A stretch of DNA of 64,000 bases from Apostichopus japonicus (Eukaryota; Echinodermata; Holothuroidea; Aspidochirotida; Stichopodidae): assembly GCF_037975245.1 (NCBI RefSeq), contig NC_092580.1, positions 21,936,501 to 22,000,500 of the forward strand, written 5' to 3'. This document shows positions 38,401 to 46,818 of the stretch, in pieces (within the stretch, counting starts at the first letter, position 1; each line of letters starts with the position of its first letter). The notes beneath the pieces were generated by a model. It searched no databases. It had not been told where the DNA came from and saw only the letters and a list, made by a program, of their open reading frames with translations. Made by a program: the position numbers and the translations under genes.

Positions 38401-40656
38401 TTTGGTAGTACACAAAAGGCACAACTCATCACACAAAATGCACGAAAACCACACGCATTCCAAGTGCAACACAGTATACGTAACATTACACAGCACAGAA
38501 ACACGCACGCACGCACGCACACACACACACTAATATATATATATATATATATTCATATATATATACTGTATGTGTGTGTATTATATATATGTGTATATGT
38601 ATGTATTATATATATGTATATGTATATGTTTATATATATATATATATATATTACAACATTATAGCCTTCTTCATACATTATAGTTCGTACAACACTACAC
38701 AAAACAACGCATAACATCACATCAAAGCACAACGCATGCTCTCCAGCGTTGTGACATGACACAAGCCTTATATATCTTTCATTTGGAGTTGAGAAATTAT
38801 ACTCACAGTTTGCCATGAAAAATCTTTGAATTGAACATCGTCTGTAAATGGATAAATGTTAAAAAAGACAAATTCTCCGTTAATGTAACCGAGATCCAGA
38901 GCATCCAGCATTAAATTTCGAATAACCGGCCCATCAGTGGCCATCACGATAACTGCCAAAGTAGAGAGAGAGAAAACATGACATGAAACACACTGTCCCA
39001 TTATTGGAGTTATCAAATACAGAGGATGAGTCATATTGTCGAATAGCCGTTTTCCTCGGTGGCCATCAGGATAATTAAAGATGTTGAGAGAAAAGTAAAT
39101 AGGCCTACAAGAAATCCGCACGCACTATAGTTGAGCAATTGTCGAATAACCGGCGCACCATTAACAACCTTCACACTAACATGAAAAGTGGAAAAAATCA
39201 ATGTTGCATACACCTGTTTTCTTATTGTGGCTTTCAATTACAGAGGATATCCTCAAACTGTCGTTTAACCGGATCATCAGTGGCCACCACGATAAATATA
39301 GATACACCTGCTTTGTTATTGTAGCTCTCATATCACCGAATAACCAAGTTAACAGGTGCCTTCGAGATAAACGAACAGGTTATGGAGGACTAGTTAATAA
39401 AGTAAAAGCTTACATCTATATATATTTTGTTGGTGATTTTCAAATAAAGTGAAACTTCCCACCAACGATCAATTGCCGAATAACCGGCCCATTAAAGGCC
39501 ATCGCAATAACTGGCAAGGTCGATGAGGTTGGGATTAACTCATTGTAGCATATATAACCCCTGTATAACAGAGAGCGTGGTGGCCAATTGGCTAAGGCGT
39601 CGGACTCGTGATCCAAGGATTGCTGGTTCGATTCCTGCCTAGTTCATTACGTTTTGTCCTTGGGCAAGATGCTTTATCTCACTTGCCTCTCTCCACACAG
39701 GGGGTTAAATGGGTACCTGTGAGGTAACTTGTCATTGGGCGCAGTATATAACTGCTGCCGACTAGAGGGATTGTCTCTGGGACAGGTTTTCATTCACCAG
39801 GGGTAATATAACGTCTGTAGAGCGCTTTGAGACCTATCGCTGGTATGAAGCTATGTAAAAAGCAAATATTAAATATTATATTATTATAATATTGTAGTTT
39901 TCTGCTCTAGAGGAATCAGCACTCAGGACCAATCGCCGAATAACCGAGATTTAGTCAATTAGATTGAATCGAAGTGTAAATGATATGAATTTGGTTAATA
40001 TACTCACTTCTACCAAGTTTTCCTGCTTCTTGCATCGCCGCTTTTGTACTTTGGAAGTATTCCAATCCCACGAAATGAACAAAAATGTTGTTTTGTTGTA
40101 AGACATTGGCGAGAGCCTCTTCCATGATACTCCAATACCCAGTATTAGATGATATGAAGGAACATCTTTTCCAGTTATATCGGCTCATGGTCGCAACTAC
40201 GGCACTAGCTAGTCCATCTGCCAGAAACGAGGTACGGGTAAATGTTGTAAATCTGGTTTTATCGCTCAACTCTACGGCGGAGGCAACCCCGGAGATAGCG
40301 GGGATATTCCACGACGCCGCGAGATCCGCAACGCTGATTATGTCGACGGTGCACGGAGGTCCCACGAAGGCAGTGACGTTGTATTGGAGATAGTAAAGGG
40401 CCGCCAGTGCAGGACCTTCTATGGGGTAACCCTGACAGTCAATGCTTTTGTGAATAACATTAAACTGGAATTCGTGGTATTCCCCTCGGCGAACCCGGGA
40501 ACGAACAGTTTCCACGGCGATTTGAACGGCCGGACGAAGATGAATTTCATCGGTACCGGTATCTTCGCCGTATACGGAAAGTATGCTAACCTCGTTATTT
40601 GGTTCGGTGGCAACGGCAACCAAAGTTATTGACCACAATAAAGATGAGAGATACAT
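19922..40656 (-). CDS. Receptor guanylate cyclase rGC-A (natriuretic peptide receptor-like), complete, 22 exons
   Basis: Exons in transcript order: 40656-40008, 38952-38807, 38207-38055, 36991-36856, 36293-36199, 35350-35200, 34758-34677, 32055-31938, 31533-31474, 30560-30483, 30006-29902, 29039-28968, 28173-28011, 27780-27631, 26885-26717, 26201-26061, 24742-24619, 23025-22957, 22559-22385, 21987-21889, 21254-21163, 20035-19922. They sum to 3141 nt, 1046 aa, with all phases closing. Order of parts: signal peptide (1-16), ANF-receptor ligand domain (to ~440), one membrane helix (~445-469), pseudokinase homology domain (~471-775), linker (~776-822), cyclase domain (~830-1020) and a charged tail. 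The family turns GTP into cGMP at the plasma membrane on ligand binding. The start at 40656 is preferred over an in-frame ATG at 40761 because it puts the signal peptide first. Oddity: Ser972 replaces the catalytic Arg. Confidence 0.93.
20322..20515. repeat. Probable dispersed repeat in the last intron of rGC-A
   Basis: This GC-richer island in AT-rich intron DNA includes GAGCTATGCCAGCGGGGAGT, then AATCCCCGGCAGGTC and GTGGGGTTAACAACCCCACC. It resembles the conserved noncoding leaders found with some invertebrate LINE-like elements, from memory only. No second copy is in the window. Family unassigned. Confidence 0.35.
21399..21640. repeat. 21-bp minisatellite in rGC-A intron 20
   Basis: About eleven units of GGGTCGCCAAATAACATTGGA alternate at one position between AAATAAC and AAAAAAC. 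Because 21 is a multiple of three and the unit lacks stops in most frames, long open frames with seven-residue repeats appear on both strands. These are by-products of the repeat, not genes; rGC-A is spliced across the region. Confidence 0.9.
22808..22862. repeat. TA-rich microsatellite in rGC-A intron 18
   Basis: Interrupted (TA)n with TTTATATA and CATATA variants, about 95 bp downstream of exon 18 in transcript order. Confidence 0.75.
23090..23585. mobile_element. hAT-like non-autonomous element, 480 bp, with 8-bp target duplication
   Basis: The element at 23098-23577 begins CAGGGGCGTAGCGAAGG and ends CTCGCTACGCCCCTG, a clear terminal inverted repeat. It is flanked by identical octamers GGGATGGG at 23090-23097 and 23578-23585, the size expected for hAT transposition. 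Inside are two tandem units starting TTGATTTGCCGACGGATCTG at 23141 and 23265, plus a third truncated start near 23403. No transposase frame is present. It lies in intron 17 of rGC-A. Confidence 0.85.
26401..26460. repeat. Trinucleotide microsatellite in rGC-A intron 15
   Basis: TCG/TCATC-type triplets run into (CAA)n of about nine copies. It would read as poly-Ser then poly-Thr in one plus-strand frame, but it lies between spliced exons on the other strand. Confidence 0.8.
28208..28579. mobile_element. hAT-like non-autonomous element, 356 bp, with 8-bp target duplication
   Basis: The element at 28216-28571 begins CAGTGGCGTAGGAAGG and ends GGTTCCTACGCCCTTG. Identical octamers CAATTTAG flank it at 28208-28215 and 28572-28579. 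Its middle shares the GATGCAATTTGGTGCA-type block with the element at 23098-23577, so both belong to one family. It lies in intron 12 of rGC-A and has no coding capacity. Confidence 0.88.
31411..31467. repeat. CATA/CACA microsatellite 7 bp from an rGC-A exon
   Basis: (CATA)n followed by (CA)n lies immediately downstream of the exon 9 donor on the minus strand, where it reads as a GT-rich and TATG-rich tract. GT-rich sequence just after a donor can influence splicing; that is inference. Confidence 0.7.
32923..33396. repeat. Compound ACTT/ACAC/CATA microsatellite, about 470 bp, in rGC-A intron 7
   Basis: Blocks of CTTA, CACACTTA and CCATACTTACT units run without unrelated sequence for about 470 bp. 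Two plus-strand frames stay open through it and would encode Leu/Thr/His/Tyr strings. These are repeat artefacts lying between exons 7 and 8 of rGC-A. Confidence 0.9.
35690..36198 (-). repeat. Array of decayed copies of the rGC-A exon 5 end with its donor site
   Basis: Directly downstream of exon 5 (36293-36199), intron 5 contains about six degenerate tandem copies of that exon's 3' half. Read on the minus strand, each has a version of CGATTATTTGGTATCCGA and GACGGAT, then a GAG-like end followed by GTAC or GTATCC. Approximate units: 36150-36198, 36085-36145, 35955-36075, 35905-35945, 35846-35900, 35775-35842. At 35700-35750 a shorter GTCGACGGGTA repeat follows. The copies are mutated, partly out of frame and lack an obvious acceptor. 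Confidence 0.75.
38502..38652. repeat. CA/TA microsatellite in rGC-A intron 2
   Basis: (ACGC)n and (CA)n pass into long interrupted (TA)n with TGTG variants, about 155 bp downstream of exon 2 in transcript order. Confidence 0.85.
39034..39960 (-). repeat. Array of decayed copies of the rGC-A intron 1/exon 2 junction
   Basis: Upstream of exon 2 (38952-38807) in transcript order, intron 1 carries about six degenerate copies of the acceptor region and first ~40 nt of exon 2. On the plus strand each shows a version of GAATAACCGGCCCATCAGTG followed by GGCCATCACGATAA. Approximate copies: 39034-39095, 39130-39192, 39250-39310, 39328-39380, 39465-39525 and a truncated 39929-39960, spaced about 100-130 bp. 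Copy 39465-39525 keeps an acceptor-like CCAG and reads [13 protein letters not shown] beside the exon's [18 protein letters not shown] interrupts the array. Confidence 0.8.
39574..39890 (+). mobile_element. tRNA-derived SINE inserted in the exon 2 junction array
   Basis: The head GTGGTGGCCAATTGGCTAAG to GGTTCGATTCCTGCC is tRNA-like, with a CTCGTGA loop that would give a CGT anticodon (Thr type). The body has CTTGGGCAAGATGCTTTATC and ends with AGAGCGCTTTGAGACC and an ATTAAATATT tail. Its order of blocks matches the copy at about 4903-5205. It separates two units of the exon 2 array, so it arrived after the array formed. Confidence 0.85.
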
Positions 40657-41957
40657 TTCTAGTTGGTTTTCAAGCAACTTTTCTTTCCTGGAATGTTTAG
40701 AAGCTCTGCGACAAACGCTGAGCGTCGTCTTTAAACCATACACGTGATTTGGTGGTTGCACTGAATTTGATCAAAATATCTGAGTTATACAAACTACTCT
40801 GATGTTGTAACGGTGACCAAAACTCTTATGACAGTGATATTTAAAAGTCCAAAATACTAAGGATTCTTTAATCACTGTCTGCATGGGTATGTATTTGTTC
40901 GTTATGGTTTCTATAATGAAGGATAAGAAACCCTTTTCGTGACTTCGGGGTACTTTTCTAATATTCGTCATCCCACACGTTGATTGAGAGGTTTCTTCTT
41001 CTTCTTCTTGGCGTTCAATAGTTTTGAGATGTAAAAATGGCGGCCAATACTGATATGCTAGAATATTCTCAATGACTGTGCAAAAAAAAAAAAAATACAA
41101 AAATCGGTGTTTCCGAAAGTTACTACGACAGATACGGTACTGGAAATATATGGTGTATGCTCGATACTTCGATTAATTATAGTCTGGGTTGGCTTGCCAA
41201 ACGTTACTTTGCAAGTGGCACTCATATACGGTATTGTTCTGTTTCACATGAACACCCAATTACTGTGCATTTATATGTATGTACGGACTTCATCTTGTTT
41301 TGGGAACTTAGCTGTTTATATTATCTGACGTCATATAAGTGACTCGGCGCTTGTCTGCATCGGATTGGTCAGATTTATGTATTCTATTATACGCCTATAC
41401 TTTTATGTATGATATTATACGCCTATACCGTACTGTTCGTAATAGGGTAGAAGACTAGTGTCAAATAACATGAATGTAAGTATAACGTGGACTGCTTAAA
41501 AATGATACTCCGGTTGAAGAAGAAAATTATCTACACTGTCAGTTGTTGAAGACTGCTATCTGAAATTCTTGTTCCGTAACTCTAGACATGCATGTGCAGC
41601 ACCCCTGATATTTCCCCAATAGTATTGTCTATAGTTTGGTCCCCTTGTATAGTATACCCTTCCCCTTTTCATTTGTTAAATCCCTCTCATTTCTTTGTTG
41701 TTCGCTTTCTTAGCAATGCCAACTGAGTCAGTGACCCTGCAGTACACAACCCCAGTGTGTTTGCTCGAATTATTCCTGCTAAGAGGAGCTCGCCGGTTCC
41801 CTTGTACTCTTTGGTGGGCTACCACAAGCCCCCATTAAGCCTCGTTTGGTACGTGTTACTCTCAGGTTATCCCAAGTATTTGGTGGTTAATCAGTACCCC
41901 CCCCCCTCCCCATTCGAATCCAATACTATAATAGGTCATGCTTCGTTTTAGTCTTCC
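40657..41957. other. Upstream flank of rGC-A
   Basis: This stretch should contain the 5' untranslated region and promoter of rGC-A. The reading frame stays open back to an ATG at 40761, giving a 35-residue extension before the signal peptide that I regard as less likely. No other exon or repeat family was recognised. A CTT triplet run lies at 40998-41010. Confidence 0.5.
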
Positions 41958-42323
41958 TTAAAGGCATTGAAGACTCGCCCAAACCGCGTACCGCACTCTG
42001 AAAAACTTAACTTTCCATTGCTTGCAAGTGAAGTTTTTTTTTCTTGTCGCTACAAAATGCAGACAGTAATGAAAGGTGATACCTTTTTATCTTTTATCTA
42101 GACATGAGATGTCCATCGCTGCTATGTACACTGTGTTGTGGGTATTGACCGTAGCTGTATGTATTGACTGTACACTAGTGTCTAATTACCGACGGTAGCA
42201 AGCTGTGTGTGTATTTTCTGGGATCGATGGTGGTGTTTAACACTTCTATTACACCTCATTCGAAACTAGGTCAGATTACCGGCATCAGACGTTTCTTTGT
42301 GCGCGAGTCTTCATTCCCTTTAA
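41958..42323. mobile_element. TTAA-flanked MITE, copy 3 of 3
   Basis: A 358-bp element at 41962-42319 lies between intact TTAA at 41958-41961 and 42320-42323, in the same orientation as the copy at 2534-2893. Its termini are AGGCATTGAAGACTCGCC and, from the right, AGGGAATGAAGACTCGCGC. It lies between rGC-B and rGC-A. Confidence 0.85.
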
Positions 42324-44412
42324 GTGTAAAGAGTCATTTCATGCTCTCTGTAATCTCTGGTTTGACAGTTTGTCTGGCCAGGTCTTAAGTAAAATCTTGG
42401 CTGGTATAGGGTCGGATAACGAATTTCTGTCACAGTTCTTTTTGTTCTAAAAATTGCTTAAAACACCCAAGTTTGCAAGCAACTCTGCTATTCACCAAGA
42501 CACTCCAAGCTGCCGTACACCTGCAGTAGAGACGAACTTTTTAATAATATATGAAAAGTGTGTGGGGAACGGATTGTTGAGAACCGAATGGAAGCACGAG
42601 TTTGGGCACAAAAATAATTTGCATAAATTTCTCAATGGAAAATCTTTAACGGCCTTTGTAATGATATGTTCATAATGTGTCACAAGTCTCTTTTGTTTTA
42701 AGGACAAATAGTATTGAATGTCATACAAGAATGCATATATGGTGATTGTATGAAGTCAAAAGAACATGATTTAGTTGAGTTTTAATAATTAATGAAACAA
42801 TTAATTAACATTAAAACATTGAGGCTTTAATATAACTTATAAATCAATGAATAAACATTAACATTGAGACCTGCACTGAGGAGCTGACGTCATCATCAAA
42901 GTTGGCCTTAAAGGAGCATTCCTAATGCCATATGCGCCACTGCAGCCCTAAGCAGCAACTTATGCCCGTGCTGTTGAGTTTAAAGTTAGAGTAATAAGAT
43001 CAGATAGAAACTATGATTTTACTTGCTCACTATTAGACCAATGCCAAATATACAATAGATTAAAAATTTAATGTATACCATTGAGAGAGAAGTAGTAACA
43101 TTTAATACGAAATGTTTACGGAAATGCAAGTATGATGTGAAAGATAATAGCTTTGGCTTGATTTTATGTTTCGATTCTAATAATTTTGAATAATAGTTTG
43201 AATATTTTCGTCCACCCCCCCTTTCCCATTTTTGTCTAAGTGCATGTGATTAATACTAACATGAAAACTTGTGACGACAACGACTTTTTAATTCGAATTT
43301 GATGAAATATCTCGGAGTGTGTCCTAGCTTAATCACGTGTAATCTTACTTCGAGTAATTCATTGGATAGGCTAGAAAAATATTTGTCATTTAAGCTTTCC
43401 ATATACATTCGTCGCACCTCCAATTTACTTTAATTCGACACAACTCACAGGTGTATTATACAGTGGTTTGGGGGGGGGGGGGTGGGATGGGGGGTGAAGG
43501 GGAAGAGGGTTTCATGAACACTGCCTCCATTTTGAGGTGGGTTAGGTTAGGGTAGAGGGGCATCCGTCGATTTGTCTTCCATTGTTCTAATATTTCGTGA
43601 TTTTGACATGTCATTTGCTCTCCATATCGGTTTATATATATGACAGATTCTAGGAGAAAGAATAAAAGAACAATAATGAGCGAAGCTTGCATGACTAATT
43701 TCATTGTAAAACCAGCTGGACGGTACGAAATCGGAAGAGGAACATAAATAGTACAAATATTTTTGTTTCTCTAACATATTAGTTCGTAATATGGCGTTCA
43801 AAAGCTTATCTTCTCCACTTTCGAAATAGAAATTGTCCATAATATAAATAAAGAAATAAATAGTGTTTCACGCAAAACGAAAGTTATTTTAGTCAATAGC
43901 TCGCTCACCCACCCAGCTCCCCCCACAGACACATGCGTGTACATGGTACATTTACAATTTAATGAAGGGTTTTTATTAAACGGCAGGGAGTTTACTTAAA
44001 ATACATACTTAAAAAGAATACAAATGACAACAGAACATTTGGATTTTTAACAATTTTAATTTCACATTTATGCATTTACTGAGGTGCTACATAAATCTTT
44101 AAGATATACAATTAAAATACGTCATACTATATGGACATTCGTAATTTAATAATAACCAATGTAATACAACGAAATGGCGTGCGCAATATCGGACAACCAA
44201 ACGAGTTCCATGTCTGCTTTTTGATGATAGAAATGTTTGTAAGTTCTTGTTTACCGAAATTGAATAAGAATGAAAAGATTAATCACATAAAAACAATGGA
44301 CATTAATAGATGATTTGTTCTTTGATCTAAACGTTTTTAATTCTTAGACAATAAAAAAAGCATGCTTCACCTTTTCGTCACAATCATTAGTATTGTGTAG
44401 GTCACATATCCC

Positions 44413-44414
<2 letters not shown>

Positions 44415-44497
<83 letters not shown>
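44415..44497. repeat. Uninterrupted 83-bp (AT)n microsatellite
   Basis: A pure AT dinucleotide tract. Being self-complementary, it can extrude as a cruciform and should be highly length-variable. Confidence 0.95.
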
Positions 44498-44498
<1 letters not shown>

Positions 44499-44780
44499 CT
44501 TGAACATACATATTACGAAAGGGCATCGCTATCGATGGTACTTCAATGAAGTTGAGGAAAAAAGTAAACGAGAAACATCAACGAAGATGAAAAATTCAAA
44601 TTACGATTTGATATCAAAGATGATGCAACATCAGCTACCATTCAACATAAATTATGGCGTAACATCGTGAAATAGATGCAACATAACCTGCAATACAACA
44701 TCATGAAAACTGCACTGAATATGAACAACAATGCAACATCGTGAAAATTATACAACATAACCGATGCAATATCACGACAA

Positions 44781-44895
44781 TGCGACGCCACATCATGCGA
44801 TGCCACATCATGACGGTTATGCGACGCCACATCATGTCGGTTATGTGACGCCACATCATGTCGGTTATGTGACGCCACATCATGTAGGTTATGTA
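44781..44895. repeat. 24-bp minisatellite
   Basis: About four to five units of GTGACGCCACATCATGTCGG plus TTAT. Looser ACATCATG/ACATCGTG motifs continue upstream to about 44640, suggesting an older, decayed array. Confidence 0.8.
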
Positions 44896-46818
44896 ACCAT
44901 GGTGCAAGCAGAATCAACAGTAATGGCTTTTCAATGACAACAATGGCAATGTAATTTAAGAGGACCTTTCAACATGATACAAACATGATGAAACTATAAC
45001 ATAACTGACGAGTTATTTATATGATAAACTTTCAAACGCAATGACGTCAAACACTCAAAGCGGATCAATACGTAACCACCATTAACGAATATATTGATAG
45101 TTCTGATCCTTCAAATCGATAAAACTTGAATATTCCTATAAATGATTAAATCTGAAATATATAATTAACAGGCTCGGGTTGTCATAAATGATATACCTAC
45201 AAACAATTAACTTGTGACTATAAACAGTTTAAAAGTACGACAAACATTTGAAAGAGCTTAGAAATTATAGGCTACAACTGGATTCGCAAACAATTAAAAA
45301 AAAATCACATGCAACTAAGGATCAAGATATAAAAAGAACAATAAACCTATATTGTGAGAAAATAGACGTTGCTTTACTGCATATATATAGGCCAATTAAA
45401 GAAGAGACGGTCTGACTAAGCAAAATCAGTGACTTTTTCCATGAAAGTGTTCTGATACTTCTTAAAATATTTTTTTTAAAGTTCTTTAATGTATTTTGTT
45501 CATCTATGCCAGAGCCATAATTTTATACAACGTGCTATCCGGTCCCCAGCTTCTTCCTACCTGGCAATCTAGAGTAAGGCAAATATGATAATTTATGATT
45601 AAGTGAAACGAAATTTATCTTTTCATATATCGCACAATTATTTCGAATAATTTGTAGACCGGTAAGTAATAAGTAATGCAGACCTTCCACTAGAGTCACT
45701 AAATTCATTATAAAAGTCAAATAATTAAGAACAAGATTGCTTCATTTGTAACTTTATCATACTCTACACGCAAATAATAAAGCATAACATATTTTCTTAG
45801 ATTTCTTGCATTTTGAATATCTCGAGAAACGTCGTTTGACGATTTGCTAAAAGGATCATTCTTTTTAAATGAAACACCAAATAGTTATCGTTAAGCCACG
45901 AAAAACTTTTACAATTACACCCCAACTTCACAGTGCTTGTAGTGGATTCCAGCAGCTTCAAGTGCGAGTCCACAATTAATTGAACTCGAGTATAGTAAAG
46001 CCCTGGTAGGTTCGATTAGTTATTTCACAGTACTTGGTCACAGCTTAATTATTCTAGTGCGCGTGCGCGCTACAATATTGGCATTACTTTCCAAGTGAAC
46101 GATACCTACATAACTGGACGTTGAAACTTAGAGTTTCATATAGTCTCTGTACATTTGCAGTTTCACAGGCTAGCTGCGTAGCCAACTTATTCTGAGCCTG
46201 TCACGGCACTCACAAGCGCGCTCACTTTCTAGGTACCTACATGACTATACTCCCTGGTGTGTTGGTCCGCCCAAAAAATAACATCATGAACAACCGAAAA
46301 GTTCTTCATAATAGTGTAAGCAATCCACGCACACTACAATACTGCGTATTTGCAGGCAAATGCAGTTCTAGTAGGTATTGTCTTTTCCGAGAGGCTCTAA
46401 AAGGGTCCGAATGTAATGCTTTCTAGCAACACTGATGTAAGAGTTGGAGTTGTCTCTCTATAAGACATTACAACAACACATTTCAAGCTATCCTTTGTTG
46501 TCCTTCTATGATCTGATTTTTTCTATGGAAGAGACCTGTGAACACAGTCTAGTAAAACATTTTCATAAATGACAAAGAGAAAGCAAATTTGATATGTGGA
46601 AGGCTACTCAAGATTTGTTCAAATGATAAATCTTAACCGTTCTCTCTTTCAATTTGAAAACAATCCACACACACACACACATAAGTCAATAGCCGTATGA
46701 GTTATGAAACTATACACGATTAACATAAATACATAAATGACTAATTTCTACTAATGACGTCATTGTGATGAAATCCGAAATTTCTTCGTCTTCCAAAGGA
46801 GAGAGATCAGAGGTAAAC

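Larger units (their letters stand above)
35200..40656 (-). other. rGC-A extracellular exons 1-6: signal peptide and ligand-binding domain
   Basis: Exon 1 (216 codons) opens with [16 protein letters not shown], a signal peptide, and continues as an ANF_receptor/periplasmic-binding fold: [32 protein letters not shown] and [11 protein letters not shown] are typical. Exon 2 carries [14 protein letters not shown], exon 4 [20 protein letters not shown] and exons 4-5 [20 protein letters not shown], close to the FQGVTGYLKIDSSGDR stretch of mammalian NPR-A. Exon 6 ends with [16 protein letters not shown], like the CGFDNEDPACN juxtamembrane segment. The ligand is unknown. Introns 1 and 5 hold the junction-repeat arrays described separately. 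Confidence 0.85.
42324..46818. other. Intergenic region between rGC-B and rGC-A, with 3' flank of rGC-B
   Basis: No exon was recognised on either strand. The stretch contains an 83-bp (AT)n tract at 44415-44497, a 24-bp repeat at about 44781-44895 and scattered homopolymer runs. The 3' untranslated region of rGC-B should run leftward from 46818; no canonical AATAAA was noticed within the first ~300 bp. Confidence 0.5.

Noticed and set aside
38768-39121. Open frame extending rGC-A exon 2 upstream into the array
   Set aside because: A clear acceptor (GGCAG) at 38953 with the phase needed by exon 1 marks the exon start; the upstream part is array sequence.
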